DNA from: Apostichopus japonicus
Lineage: Eukaryota; Echinodermata; Holothuroidea; Aspidochirotida; Stichopodidae
Assembly (NCBI RefSeq): GCF_037975245.1
Contig: NC_092562.1
Span: 15,022,521-15,086,520 of the forward strand
DNA length: 64,000 nucleotides
Direction: 5' to 3'
The notes under the pieces are model-generated. The model did no database searches, was not told the origin of the DNA, and saw only the letters and a program-made list of their open reading frames with translations. The position numbers were made by a program, and so were the translations under genes. Below, one piece after another: positions 1 through 11,594 of the stretch (positions are counted from its first letter, which is position 1; each line of letters opens with the position of its first letter).

Positions 1-272
1 ATAATAATAATAATAATCAGCGGTGATTTTTACGAGCGACCACAGATGTGGGAGAAATCTGCAAGGGCAAGGGCTTACACGTCGGGTAGCGTCCAATTGA
101 ACATTTCAACTAAAACTTGGAATCTTTTCAATTTAGAAAGTCATTCTGGATGGGAAAACTGTAGATTGCTCTTGGATAAAAAACCTACCTTTTCGAACCC
201 GGAACCTCCCGATTGCTAAGCCTCATTGCTTCAAATTGCCACGCCTTTTATCCACTCGGCCACAGCACCGGT
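1..272 (-). mobile_element. SINE-A copy 1 (tRNA-derived, ATT tail)
   Basis: This is a short interspersed element read on the minus strand. Its 5' head, at the high-coordinate end, resembles a tRNA with an internal RNA polymerase III promoter: a box A-like TGGCCGAGTGG and a degenerate box B near GGTTCGAA. The body contains the family-typical stretches 'AGCAATGAGGCTTAGCAATC' and 'TTCAACATTT'-like sequence seen in the other copies. The AAT microsatellite that opens the window is the element's own (ATT)n tail, so the 3' end may be cut by the window edge. Three further copies lie at 15375, 27737 and 48307. No target-site duplication could be read on the truncated side. The assignment as a tRNA-derived SINE rests on the boxes and repetition; the tRNA of origin is uncertain, perhaps a Leu/Ser type. 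Confidence 0.8.
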
Positions 273-1463
273 TATAGAAGATGTTTCGGGTAGTTCATAC
301 AGAAGTCTCATAGCTGACTACAATACTCAGGGTATTAGGATTAATAGACATATGTTACAGATGAATACATCTCATTTAGTACTAATCTCACTTAATCCAT
401 CAAAGGTACATGATAATGACTTGTTTCTCACCAAATCTCCTAAGGTGTATTGTTTTCATCATTAGTGGGTTTTTTTTTTGGGGGGGTAGGGGGAGAGGGT
501 TGCATATAAATTGAACAACCTCCCTGCCGGCCCCCTTCCAACACCTCCCTCCCCCACCCTTGTGAAATGAGGTGGAGGCTTCAACCTAGTAATTTCCAAT
601 GACTTTTGAAATCACAATAACAATTTAGTTACATAAACCTCAGATTAATCGATCATGTAGGGTTGGAATAAAGAGAAAATATTGAACAATGGATTAATAT
701 AACAGGCAAAGCAGGGTTGGGGGGCCAGGGAAAATGGAGGTAGGGATAGAGGGGTGTTTGATACAGACACAGCCATTATTTATATAAATACTAAACATGC
801 CCAAAAGCTAACAATCTTTGACTTGTAAAAGGCATGGTTCATATTTGGACAATCCGGACATTTGAAGATAACCCAGGTTTTACTGTATTTAAAGAACATT
901 AGTGAAGCTAGTACAGGCCTCCCACAGCTGTTTGATCAGAACTGATCGTGGCCCCACACAACCTTTACTGACACGGCCTAGTTTCTATATAGTCAAGACC
1001 CGTACCCTTAATACAACACACTCCACATATATACTAGTGCACAACTGGTGTGTGAAATCACACATGAGTGTCTTCTGTTAAGGTCACATGGTAAATTTCA
1101 TTTATTTTCTCTATCACAACATAAGTATGACAATATTACTTCCCTGGTGGTAGGTTACATTTGTTGACACTTTGCGGGGGTTGTAGTCGTGAGTGGCCCC
1201 ACATGCACCGCCAACTGTCAGTCAGGAAAATGTTGAGTTTCTCTGAAAGAAGTTGAGATACGGTTTCAAAGAGGCAAAGTCTTGATCTTGAGCCCTCACA
1301 CTCTATCTGATCCACGATATTCCTTATTATGAGTCGAATCAGGTAGGGTTCAATCAAGTAGTTCATTTTGTAATTACGTGACTAAAAAATATGTTGTACT
1401 TCTTTTCTCTTTTTCTCTTTTCACTTGTCTCTTTTCTCTGTTTTTTCATTACATTTAATCTAG
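273..1463. other. Unannotated intergenic/intronic DNA
   Basis: I see no convincing exon here. A T-run followed by a G-run (about 465-490) and C-rich tracts (about 515-560) are low-complexity. The short open frames have no recognisable domain. Confidence 0.6.
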
Positions 1464-1716
1464 CATTTTTTTTTTGTAATGTGAATAGGGGATTATGGCC
1501 AAAATGATTACATGATCTGTCCATTGCTTTTTTTTTTTTGTAATGTGAATAGGGGACTATTACCAAAATGATTACATGATCTGTCCATTGCTTTTTTTTT
1601 TTGTAATGTGAATAGGGGACTATTACCAAAATGATTACATGATCTGTCCATTGCTTTTTTTTTTTGTAATGTGAATAGGGGAGTTGCCAAAATGATTACA
1701 TGATGTTTTGTCCATT
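1464..1716. repeat. 63-bp tandem repeat, 4 copies
   Basis: Four tandem units start with a T-run followed by 'GTAATGTGAATAGGGG'. That motif begins at 1476, 1540, 1603 and 1666, giving a period of 63-64 bp. Each unit also carries 'AAAATGATTACATGATCTGT'. The last copy is slightly diverged. Open reading frames through the array are by-products of the repeat. Confidence 0.9.
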
Positions 1717-2899
1717 GCTTAAAACAGTAATGCCTTGATGATGCAGTAATGTTGTCATTTTGAATTTTTCCAAGAATATACTAATTCAAAAAATTAAACA
1801 AAAACAATGAAAGGAGTTGTTAGTTAGCTATGATGACATACTTTTTTTTGCATAATTTCCATTTATAATAGAAAATAATAAGGGTGAATGTTAATGTTCC
1901 AGGTATCTTATTAAGGAATAATCCAGAGAGGAAGGTGGTCGGGTCCAAGAAGAGTTGTTTCAGGATGGCAAGTATGCAGAGATGGGTGTAGGATTATTAA
2001 TATAGGGGTTGTGTTTCTGGGCTTGTTGCTGGGGTCTGGGGATCTAAGAACAATAAAACAAAATAGATGTGGAATGGATTATTCTAAGGCATATTTAGGA
2101 TGTAAATTAGATCTTTAGTTTGGTCTACATTCAATGTCACTTCTTGTCACTTTTATTTATGCATTTATTTATTCATTCGTTCGTTCGTTCGTTCCTTCCT
2201 TTATTTGTTCTTTCATTCACTTATTATTTATTTGGGGAGAGGATGTCTACTGACCCTAGTGGGGGAGGGTCAGTAGACACCCCCCCCCCACTATTGATCC
2301 ATACCTGGTGTGCTTCTATAAATAGAATTCAATTCACATCACATACATGACAGATCTAATATTGTGCAATAGCAGCAGCTGTATCATATTATTTTATTTA
2401 AAGCTGTAAAACTTTGCCCTGAAATAAATACCCATTTTCAAAGCAAAGGTTTAAACTTTAAAAGCCCAAGTAGGTGCCATCGCTTTCTGACACTTCTCCT
2501 TTTTCATTTCCTGAGGACCTTGACGTTTTCATATGCATCGCTTCAGTCACGAGTCTCCTTCATGTTTGTAAACTATTCAAATGGTAAAGATTTGCACTGC
2601 TTGTATATGTTTGCTATTAATTTATTGATTTTTGTTAATTATTCTTCTTAAATAAATACAGTTTCTCCAACCCCAACTCCCCAGCCCCTTCCCCATTCTT
2701 CCCTAGTTACCTTGCTGAAATAATTTGTCTTCAGGTATTAAGAGACATTGCAACCAACTGAATAACATTATTCAGACCTATACAGATTTTGGTTCCGTAT
2801 ATGCAGTACATACTACAAGCAAATGATATGTAAATGATAGGATAGATACCACTACAAAAACATGCAGACATAATCATCAAAATAAACAAATGTCTCCCT
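1717..2899. other. Non-coding DNA with simple repeats
   Basis: No gene is recognised. The stretch contains a (TTCG)n microsatellite at about 2171-2200, a C-run at about 2279-2290 and a small inverted repeat at 2244-2279, listed separately. Confidence 0.6.
2244..2279. repeat. 14-bp perfect inverted repeat
   Basis: The arms TGTCTACTGACCCT (2244-2257) and AGGGTCAGTAGACA (2266-2279) are perfect reverse complements around an 8-nt G-rich spacer. The sequence can form a short cruciform or RNA hairpin. No element boundaries were seen. Confidence 0.85.
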
Positions 2900-3180
2900 C
2901 ACATTGGATCTAGAAACCCGTAGCGGTACCCCAATGTTTCAGACCAATCCGTGAATGTTCAATTTCATCAGTCGGTTTGCGGCCTTGCCAGGTGATAGAA
3001 GACGTTTGGTCTTATTACCAACAGTGTACGGCATCGCATGGTTACGCGGTTAATGTCACAACCATTCCATGAATAATAAATGACCGTTGGACGAAATTAA
3101 TGACAATTGATGAATTTAACAGAAACGGTGAAATGCGCTTAGCACAGTTTAAAGAAAGGAAGAGAATAAAGGCATGATCC
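2900..3180. promoter_or_regulatory. CpG-retaining patch, candidate regulatory DNA
   Basis: CpG dinucleotides are visibly denser here than in the flanks, and no open frame explains them. AATTAATGACAATTGATG-like sequence near 3095-3115 resembles homeodomain binding sites. This is only a compositional hint; no promoter element was identified. Confidence 0.25.
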
Positions 3181-3719
3181 GTAATTTGGGAATCATTGGC
3201 ATGAGAGTATTGAAAGGAAGGCTTTTAATTCTCTCAATTTTTTTTTTTTTTTTTTTTCGAGATTTATTATCGATGTGATTTTAGCAAGGGATCGTAACGA
3301 CATTCGTGATGATTATGGAAGTCTTTTTTTCTGGTAGAATTTAGGTGAGAGGACTTTGCAAACATACCAGAGTTGTACAAATAAAAGTATTCACTCTGTT
3401 TCATGGGTAACATATGTCACTTAATTCTGTTTCACTATTTTGTACCTGAACGATTCGGCTTCAACTCTATTCTGACGATAATGTTTGCATCATCTCATTA
3501 TCAAAGAGGTGCATGGTGTGTGTACTGTAGGGTGTCACCAACCTCTGGATGGGGACAATGATTTTTTACCTACTTTCCATCCAATGGTTCGATGTCCATA
3601 ATGTACAATGACTTAAAATGCAACAATTAAGTGGCAGGAGTGCAACCCCTTATACTATGAGGGAGCTTCATCCAAAATATTCTGAGCGTTCAGTACATAA
3701 ATATAAAACATGTGTGTAA

Positions 3720-3932
3720 GGTACTAACACAGTCGAAAATATTCGTAACAGTACGAGGAATAATACCCATTTTTCTGTTAGCAGACATCACTCGAAACAC
3801 GGTAAATTACTCTTGAACAACTACTGCTATAAAACCTGGAAAGTGCTTCCAAATGATATAAAAACTGTTAAATCTTATGTAACTTTTAAGCGAAAACTTA
3901 AAGCCCACCTAATTGAAAACTACGCTGACTGA
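3720..3932 (+). pseudogene. LINE reverse-transcriptase C-terminal remnant
   Basis: About 70 codons are open and end in TGA at 3930-3932. The product includes 'YKTWKVLPNDIKT' followed by 'FKRKLKAHLI'. This matches the typical tail of LINE ORF2-type proteins: an aromatic residue, W, x-LP-x-x-I, then a 'SF-K-x-x-LK-x-HL' helix. There is no start codon, reverse transcriptase core or endonuclease in the window, so this is a dead fragment and not a host gene. The similarity is recognised by pattern and was not confirmed by alignment. Confidence 0.6.
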
Positions 3933-4115
3933 GTATTGATTATCTCATGTTTATTTATCTCTACTCTTAATTGTTACCTTCTTTCATTGTTTTTTTGTTA
4001 TTTTTTGGTCGCTAGCTCGATAAACTACTATTGTTTTTCTAGTGTCCTGTTTATACTATACCACTTTGTTCTATTGTTCTTATGTATAGACGAAATAAAT
4101 GAAATGAAATGAAAA
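3720..4115 (+). mobile_element. 5'-truncated non-LTR retrotransposon (LINE), 3' end
   Basis: The segment has an open frame resembling the extreme C terminus of a LINE reverse-transcriptase polyprotein, then about 160 bp of AT-rich 3' UTR. It ends in a short (GAAAT)n repeat at about 4091-4115. Short pentanucleotide tails of this kind are usual for several non-LTR clades, and 5' truncation is the normal outcome of incomplete target-primed reverse transcription. The 5' limit is set by a stop codon just upstream, so the real boundary may lie further left. The clade was not determined. Confidence 0.65.
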
Positions 4116-5103
4116 TTCTTTTAACACAGGGTCTCAAAAGGTGGGAACTATATATGGCATTGGTTTGCCCTCCATTCTACAAAAAGTTCTCAAGAGAGAG
4201 GGGTTACTCCTCTCATTAGACTCTTATCCCACCATGACAAAAAATGGTAGGTAGGTACAGCCTCCTTAGTGGTGATCCTGACCTTTGAAAACTTTTTACA
4301 CATGTTTTTCTTTTTCTTTTAACCAGTATTTCAGTAGTACTTGAGTTGTTTACCGATGCGGGTCTCCTGGGCAACCCTCTTCCTAGAAATCTAGTTTCAT
4401 TGGATCAGCCTCCTTTACTCTGCCAGTCTTCAAGTAACTCTAATAGACCTGACACTGGCACGAAGAAGTAATTTGAATCATTGGAAAAATTCAGTATGGT
4501 ATGTAAACTTATTATTTCTACCAGTATTACATGCCACACAAAGAGAGGGTAATTCTCCTCCCCCCCCCTCCTCCTTCCTCCTAACTCCCCCATCCTCTCC
4601 TTTGCTAGAAAGATTCTATGTGTCTAAAGTAAGATTAACTGTCATTAAAGTAATTACCATTATGCACAGAGAAGTTGATTCTACTTCTTATGTTCCCCAT
4701 TTTTCAATCTACCAGTTAGTCTTACACCTCCCTTTTCACCCTCCTCCGCCCCCGTTCCACTCCCTCTCTCAATTGCTTCAGCCTATGCCACTGGTTGCCC
4801 TTAGATATCAGATCTATACATAGCATTCAATAGTCAAGCAATGGATTAGGTCATAGTTGAGGGAAGCCTGTATTTTAAAGATCCCTTGAGATATCGTCTG
4901 CCAACAGTTTCAGATGGATTGCTCGGGGTAAACCCGTTGGATCTGACTGAACGACTGTAATTCTTGGAAACAACATCAAACTGAAATGTCACGAAGAGAA
5001 CTATTGACTTTATCAACAGATCATAAAACAAGAGGCTGAAAATGTCAATGTTGTAACAGAATTAATTTGAACCAGAGAATCAGTTCATTAAGTATATATT
5101 TTC
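4116..5103. other. Unannotated DNA with pyrimidine tracts
   Basis: C/T-rich tracts occur at about 4555-4600 and 4725-4770. No gene is recognised. Confidence 0.55.
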
Positions 5104-5325
5104 CATCCTCCTGCAAGCAGGAACTCGCAAAGAAGCCTCATTGGCTTATCAAAGCCGCAAGCTGCAGCAAAGTCAGTCTCTTACATTCATATTTAACGTC
5201 CATGATTATGAATTGTCAATTGTCAACAACTCTGTAACCGGACGACATACATTAATCTTGGAGTGACTCAAACCGGGGACCTTATGATTGCAAGGCACCG
5301 GTGTTAACCACTGAGCTAACACTCC
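5104..5325 (-). mobile_element. SINE-B copy 1 (tRNA-derived)
   Basis: On the minus strand the element begins GGAGTGTTAGCTCAGTGG, a close match to a tRNA 5' end with box A. Box B-like sequence (CCGGTTTGAGTCA) follows about 45 nt later. The body ends with a conserved stretch whose plus-strand form is 'CTGCAAGCAGGAACTCGC'. The same body is found at 37165, 39931 and 46361. The first two of those copies carry a microsatellite tail that this one lacks. The copy at 39931 is the most similar to this one. Confidence 0.85.
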
Positions 5326-5400
5326 TTAGAGTGACTATAAGACACTATAAGAGTGACACTATGACACTATAGGAGTGACTCGCTGGTATTTGTATATAGT
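5326..5400. repeat. Short degenerate direct repeats
   Basis: Repeated GAGTGAC / GACACTATA words directly abut the SINE-B 5' end. They may reflect local slippage at the insertion site. Confidence 0.5.
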
Positions 5401-5534
5401 GGTTGATGTCTTATCTATGCTAAGAGAACACCCAGTGTACAGATAGTCATTCCATTTTCAACTGATTTCCAACAAGATGTCATGTAAAGTTTAAGTAACC
5501 CTGAGGTAACTAAAACACAGCTCTTCTCATCCAA

Positions 5535-5655
5535 TCAGACATTCTCCCTCATCCCTTCTCCTACACCCTAACCCTACCCCTTCTCCTACACCCTAACCCT
5601 ACCTCTCCCATGTCCCTCCTCCTACACCCTAACGCCTACCCGTCCCATCCCCCTC
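5535..5655. repeat. Pyrimidine minisatellite with telomere-like words
   Basis: About four imperfect units contain 'CTCCTACACCCTAACCCTAC'. The embedded CCCTAACCCTA matches two telomere repeats, but it sits inside a longer unit and does not form a (CCCTAA)n run. An interstitial telomere is therefore unlikely. Confidence 0.7.
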
Positions 5656-8239
5656 CAAAACACACACTGAATGATGCAATTGTTTTCACTCACTGAGATC
5701 GAAGATTTAAGTTTTGGACTTGCTCAAGCCATCAGTGGTCTGTATAAAGGATCAGCAAGACAGCGACTCTCTCACAAATGGAAGAAAGCTTTTCTCATCT
5801 GTGTGAAAGAGTTGCTGTAATGGTCACTAGATTCTCTGTAACCTAGATCAATGATTTTGATCAGGTCTGACTTTCCATTAAGACCAAGAAATTATCAAAT
5901 TATGCATTCATCTCAAAGCTATTAATCTAATTTTGTGGGACAGAAAATTTCCTATATCAGAATGAATCATAAATAACCCTCAAATAGTAAGGAGCGGCTA
6001 ACATCGTTATGTACTAGCCACATAGGTAGGTCTCTTGTATTGGCCCCATATATGCTAGATATTCAAATATGGTCACCCCTTTGGTCAAAGTTCTTAACTG
6101 TTTTTATTACAACCTTCAAGGAAATTTTCCTCACTGGGACATTCAGTCATCTTGTGTGTTTCTTAAAAAATGTCTGAGAACAATTTGGAGAGTCAAGACC
6201 TCAAGGAAAGTACTTTTGGAAAACTTCTAGCAATTATAGCATGCTATAATCTGGGGCCTATACTGACTACTTTTAAGTAGTTAATTGTGCGGGTAATATC
6301 CAACTATCTGTGTGCAATAAGTAACACAACTTGGTCAATGAGTTAAATCCTAATTCAATATGCAGCTTTAAAAAGCTTTGCAACAAATCTCTGTGTTTAA
6401 ATGTCATCTTTGTTGTCTCCAAATATGTCAGAAAGACCAAGTAATGGTCATTTATGGTCAAAAATTTGTCAGGTTAATCTGCCTCCTTAGCAACAAACTT
6501 TCGCTATTAAGACCGTCCAAAAGTCCAAGTTTCACCATACACATTGTCTGCTTTTTATTAATTTTAATTTTATTAATTGACACGGGTAATAAAACCAGCT
6601 CTAGGATAGTAGGTTTTCTGTCAGGTTTTTCAGTTGATTATTAATTTATTTATAGATAAATGGTCATAATTTCAAAACTGATCGGGATAAATTCTTGAGA
6701 TCAAAGGTACATCTGAGAAGAATGTCAGCCTGTTTACTTGCTGTACTTTAATGGCATTTGATCGGCTTATACCATCGTTTCTCCTGACTGTCTGGCAACA
6801 CTTGCCAAACTAACGTGTTAAACATTGCTTGAAAACTCTCCTTGATTAGGCTAGGATCCCCCATCCAACCTCCAACCCCCTCCTTATAGGTTCATTTGCT
6901 CTGCCTGAAAGTGGATGCATGATTATAAATACTTAATTCTGAAGATTTATTGGCCTAATGCATTCTTTGCTCTTTCTTAAATACAAACTGACAAAGCAAA
7001 ATGGAACAATTTTATTTTCTCAAAAGTTTGGACTGTGTACATCATAACTTGAAATAGCACTGGACAAGTCAAGTTTAAATACTGAAAAGCATTGCTTATA
7101 CTAGTCTTGTATCGATATGCTATTAAAACTTTATTGAGGATCAGAATGGCTAGCTCAATTAATGGGCACCAATATTCACTGTAGGGCAGGAGTTTTCTAT
7201 AGGTTGGCAGCAGGCCAGAACCAACCCTTGAAAAATGTCCAAACAGCCAGCAGACAAAAACCTAACCTTCAATCTTGCACTAATTGGGTATGTGAACCCT
7301 TGCGCCCTAATTTAGCACCCTGCCGGCCTACCCCTGCACATACCTCCATCCAGTTTATTTGTGATAGTTTGATTCTCCCTGACCCAAATGCTCTATCCAA
7401 TGTTTCTCTCTTGAACACAAGGAAAAATTAAATAAAAACCCCTGCTGCCTACTAATTAAATTCATCATCATGACATAGAAAATTTCTAGTTAATTTTGCT
7501 AATATTTATAAATTGTTACAAAGATCCCTATATTTGTAGCTTTTTTTCATGCAATGAACCACATTATTTTCAGTAGTCTATGAGAAAAAATAATAATAAT
7601 TGTTACAAAAAATGTAAACACTATTAATTTTCTCATGGCACTGTTGTTGGAAATGAATAATAACCTTTGTTGACTTTCCATAATATATATTTTAAACATG
7701 ATCTGTCTTCTAAACACTTCTCTGTGTCATATTCCAACAACTTTTTTTAGTCCATTTATATGCGACTTGTAATCGATCAGTTTTTCTAGAAATGTGTCAT
7801 ATTTGCGTCTTCTATAAAAAATGTTCAACTCATCAATAATTTACGACAACAATTGACTGGAAACAAAATTTTGTAGCTGGCACATTCATCGATAGTAAGT
7901 TAAAATCCAAGCCACATATGAACACAAAAGGTGTTTCTTGTTTCGATTATTTTAAATGGAAAGTTGATGAGCTATATATCACAGGGAACGTTTTACAAAG
8001 ATCATCGATTTATGCGTAGTAACAGACAATATCAAAAAACCAAAGTTTTTTTTCTCCCAGGAACAGCTATCTTTTTTTCCTGACATGTTGTATATCTCAG
8101 TGTATATCTCTATTGGCCAAAAGGTCATTGGTTTGATATTTTTCGTAATTATCAAGTTTCAAAGAATGTGAAATTTAAATACCCAGACCTCATTCTATCC
8201 CCCTGACTCTCCCCACACCCTTCCTTCCCCCTTTCCCAC
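5656..8239. other. Unannotated AT-rich DNA
   Basis: No exon, repeat array or TE was recognised. Open frames such as the one at 7162-7431 carry no domain I know. Confidence 0.55.
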
Positions 8240-8900
8240 AGACAGAAAGACACACAGATTGAACATCTTATTCACACGCAGGAATGGTAATAACCGTCAA
8301 TGTTATCATTACAACACTGCAGAGTTAACGCTTAAATCTCGCTGAAACTGGCCTCGAGAAACACGCTAGCAGATATTAAACTTGAACAGATCAGCTTTGA
8401 TATTACCAGTTATTTAAAAAATCAAATTACAAACTACCATTAGAAACATCAGTCGATTTAAACTTCTTCAACCACTGGCAACTCTCTCCGAGTCTAGTCT
8501 TCCAAATTTATGGCGCCAAAAGTTGGAATTTTGATGATGATGATACATAAATTTGCGGCAGAGAGATAAGTCAGAATATCACATATTATGAATATGTAAT
8601 CAACTCTGTGTAGAGATAACCCAGACAAAATATGTAAAAATATGGCATTTAATCAAACAGAATAACAACTCCTAGAATGAGAAATCCAAAAATTTGTATC
8701 ATAATAGTTTAATTTGTGAGTTGATGATTAGCCAATTATAAATGTTATGAAACTACAGAATTACCAGAGACAAACGAGGCGCCTTTGTTTCGTTTTTCTT
8801 TTTCCGATAAAGTCGTTTGTCTTTTTCCTCTCTTTCGGTGATAAAATATTTTTCAATGTACGCTGTTCAGAGGATATCAGATGTATCATATTTGTCTGGG
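8240..8900. promoter_or_regulatory. CpG-retaining patch, candidate regulatory DNA
   Basis: Two CpG-richer sub-patches (about 8270-8560 and 8770-8900) interrupt AT-rich DNA. They include GGCGCCAAAA near 8511 and a CCTTTGTTTC word near 8782, resembling E2F-like and Sox/HMG-like sites. There is no coding signal. Function is inferred only from composition. Confidence 0.2.
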
Positions 8901-9120
8901 TTTTGTTTTCTTCAATTAAATCGTAAACTTTAATTAATTAACAGCCAAGGAATTCTCTTGGCAGGGAATTGTTCTGAAATTGAACTAGGTTCTAATTTCT
9001 AATTAACTTTTTCAGACAGCATTCGTTAATTCTCTCATATTAATTATCATTGTGCATGAAATATAGTTTGGCAAGTAGTTTCTTTGAAAGCTTTGTCTTC
9101 AATATAGAAATGCAATAAAG

Positions 9121-9425
9121 TAGTGCCATCCATCCCCTCATTCATCCTCCACTATCTCCTCACCCTCACCATTCCCTCATCCTCCCCTCATCTTCCACTC
9201 ACCTTCCCCTTCCCCATATCTTCCACTCATCTTCCACTCACCTTCCCCTTCCCCATATCTTCCACTCACCTTCCCCTTCCACTCATCTTCCACTCACCTT
9301 CCCCTTCCACTCATCTTCCACTCACCTTCCCCTTCCACTCATCTTCCACTCACATCCCCCTTCCCCTCTTCTTCCACTCACCTTGCCCTTTCCCCCATCC
9401 TCCCCTTTCTCATGATCCCTCTTCT
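9121..9425. repeat. C/T-rich minisatellite (CTTCCACTCACCTTCCCC)n
   Basis: Tandem imperfect units of about 18-27 bp are built from CTTCCACTCA and CCTTCCCCTTCC blocks. An apparent 123-residue Pro/Ser/Leu-rich open frame here is a translation of this low-complexity tract. Confidence 0.85.
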
Positions 9426-10909
9426 CCCACTCTCGCCTCTCCCCTTCTCTCAATTACAATTACTACACTTTTTTTGGTAGTTACATCTTCCTGAATGTTA
9501 CTATCAAATCAACTATGAATATTCATTTACTCTCATTTTCATTTCACCAATCAAAATTTGCAATAACCATTGTCATAAGACATATATGCAAATTTAAAAC
9601 TTTTCTTTGAGAAGAAATTATGAGCATTTTATGGAAATGTGTATCTATTTTTTGTGAATATCCTTAGTGACGGTGAGAGCAATTAAATGCATAAAAATTA
9701 CCAATGGGATGAACAGCATAAAGGAGCAGATTATTATGACCATATCTCATTGAATAACATCATTACCATGGTGATCAGATAGGAGGGATCAGTCTTTATA
9801 TACTAAGTCTGGTGAAATCGAATATACAAAGCGAAATTAAAAAAAAGCATGAAATAAATTATAACTTAGAGAGACATCAAATGTACCCAAAGCTCCCAGA
9901 CGTTTAGACTTGTTTCTGTTTCCAAAATATGAATTCATCTTGGAATTTGACAAGATGATGACTGATGGATTAAAGTATAAAACAGAGCAAAGTCTAGCCT
10001 TAGTTACCGCAAGTATTGGTCGGATTCACATTATTCTCCAGCCTCCAGTATTAATTCCAAATGCCAAATATTGAACACTTTCAGAACAAATTAAGTAACA
10101 TTTTGTAATAATTCATTTTTGATGTTGCGGCTTTCCGTTTCTGTCTCCTGTTTTTTTCATTTTTAGTTTGATTTCAGATTTTAAGCACCTGGTATATGAA
10201 ATGAGTTTTCGATGATGCGATGTATATACAAACATCACAACATTTTCTGTCGTTACCCGTACCACGTTTCCCATTCAGAGAGTTTCTGGGTGGCGTAATG
10301 AGTACAACTTGCAGAAAGAAATGTCGCCCATATGAAATTAACGACAACGGGAGAGTAATATGTAAAGACGAAAAAAAATGAGAGGGTGTCAATTATTTAT
10401 GAGGATAAAAAATGATATAATTAATAGTTAATGAAAGACGACACAGAGAACAAAGGTGTTATCCAAGGTTATCTCGCATCCTATAAGTAGATGCTGATCT
10501 TTATATTTGAATCTGACACATAATGCTGTAAGGCAAAATGCACGTAGGTTTAATATATGATGTTCGATAAATTTGGTAATACTCTGATGCAGTGTATTGA
10601 GCCACATTTTTGTGAAATCTTCAGAAATTGCCAATTTTTATTTTTATGAAAGGTATCCTTCCTTACATTTCTGTTGTAAGATAGTGCTCTTTTGGTATTG
10701 AAAATGTGCCCTTTTGTTGAATGCTACAATTTGCGGAACGGAATGCACATTTTTGTTGAGGTGAATTCGTGGAGTGTTTCCTTACATATCACACTGCCCT
10801 TCGAAGATTGAACCCTCTTCCGCCACTTCTGGGAAAGGGGAGAAGGGGGAATGGGAGGGGGTCAGTGAGCTTGTTATAGTTATTGTCTGTTATGATTTAA
10901 TGAAGTACC
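9426..10909. other. Unannotated DNA
   Basis: AT-rich with no recognisable gene. A G-rich purine tract lies at about 10830-10860. Confidence 0.55.
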
Positions 10910-10982
10910 CATAAATTTGTTGTTATAGCTGTTGGGATCTTTATAAACTAAAGACCCCAACAGCTATAACAACAAATTTATG
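10910..10982. repeat. Snap-back hairpin, 34-bp arms and 5-nt loop
   Basis: Arm 1 (10910-10943) begins CATAAATTTGTTGTTATAGC. Arm 2 (10949-10982) is its reverse complement with a single mismatch. The loop is TAAAC. If transcribed, either strand gives a nearly perfect 34-bp RNA stem. The loop is smaller than usual for a microRNA precursor. A recent palindromic duplication by template switching is the simplest origin. Confidence 0.95.
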
Positions 10983-11057
10983 CATAGTTTATAGATGACA
11001 GGCACAGATCCAAGGGGTGTGAGACATATGTTATTCTCACTAAACGAAACTAGCCTG

Positions 11058-11594
11058 AGGGTGCTTTTACACTAGATCCGGATCAGATCCCCTGATGTTA
11101 TCAGATGATCATCTCTCCATGGGGTATACTTATGCATTGATCCGGACACATTTGCACTTGAGTCTTACTCTGATCCTCCCCCGCTATTCACCGGATGTTG
11201 GTAAAAATAACGAATTGGAAATGTGTCATGCATGGATCGCGTAGTACATATACTCCAAAACTTTCGTTGCCATGGTGCATAGCTTAGGGTGACAATATTA
11301 CACTATGTATGGTCCACACGCACTCAATCTATGTAGAAATTAGCACATGCATGATACAGGACTGGAATTTCACGTGAGAATGCATGTGACGTAATTAGGT
11401 CCCCGGATATCTCAGGTCACTGCTGATGCTGGAGTGTATACATTGCAAAATTGATCATCCGGATCAGATCCTGGTCTCTGCCAGCATCAAAATAGGAGAA
11501 TAAGATCTGGATCTTAACTGCGTTAACACTACAGCCCTGATCTTGACATCAGGATCAGATCCTGTCAGATCCTGATCTAGTGTAAAAGCACCCT
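11058..11594. mobile_element. MITE-like non-autonomous DNA transposon
   Basis: The 537-bp element is bounded by perfect 21-bp terminal inverted repeats: AGGGTGCTTTTACACTAGATC at the left and its complement at the right. Subterminal GATC/CAGATCC-rich motifs recur in both orientations next to the ends, as in hAT- or P-like element termini that bind transposase. There is no open frame long enough for a transposase, so it is non-autonomous. I could not read a convincing target-site duplication (flanks CCTG and AATA), so the superfamily is open. CpG density is higher than in the flanks. Confidence 0.8.

Noticed and set aside
1363-1690. Repetitive peptide frame on the minus strand
   Set aside because: It is a translation of the 63-bp tandem repeat.
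5535-5655. Interstitial telomere
   Set aside because: CCCTAACCCTA appears only inside longer 26-bp-type units and does not form a (CCCTAA)n array.
9123-9494. 123-residue Pro/Ser/Leu-rich open frame
   Set aside because: It is a direct translation of the CTTCCACTCA minisatellite.
10910-10982. MicroRNA precursor
   Set aside because: A near-perfect stem with a 5-nt loop is atypical for Drosha/Dicer processing; kept only as a hairpin.
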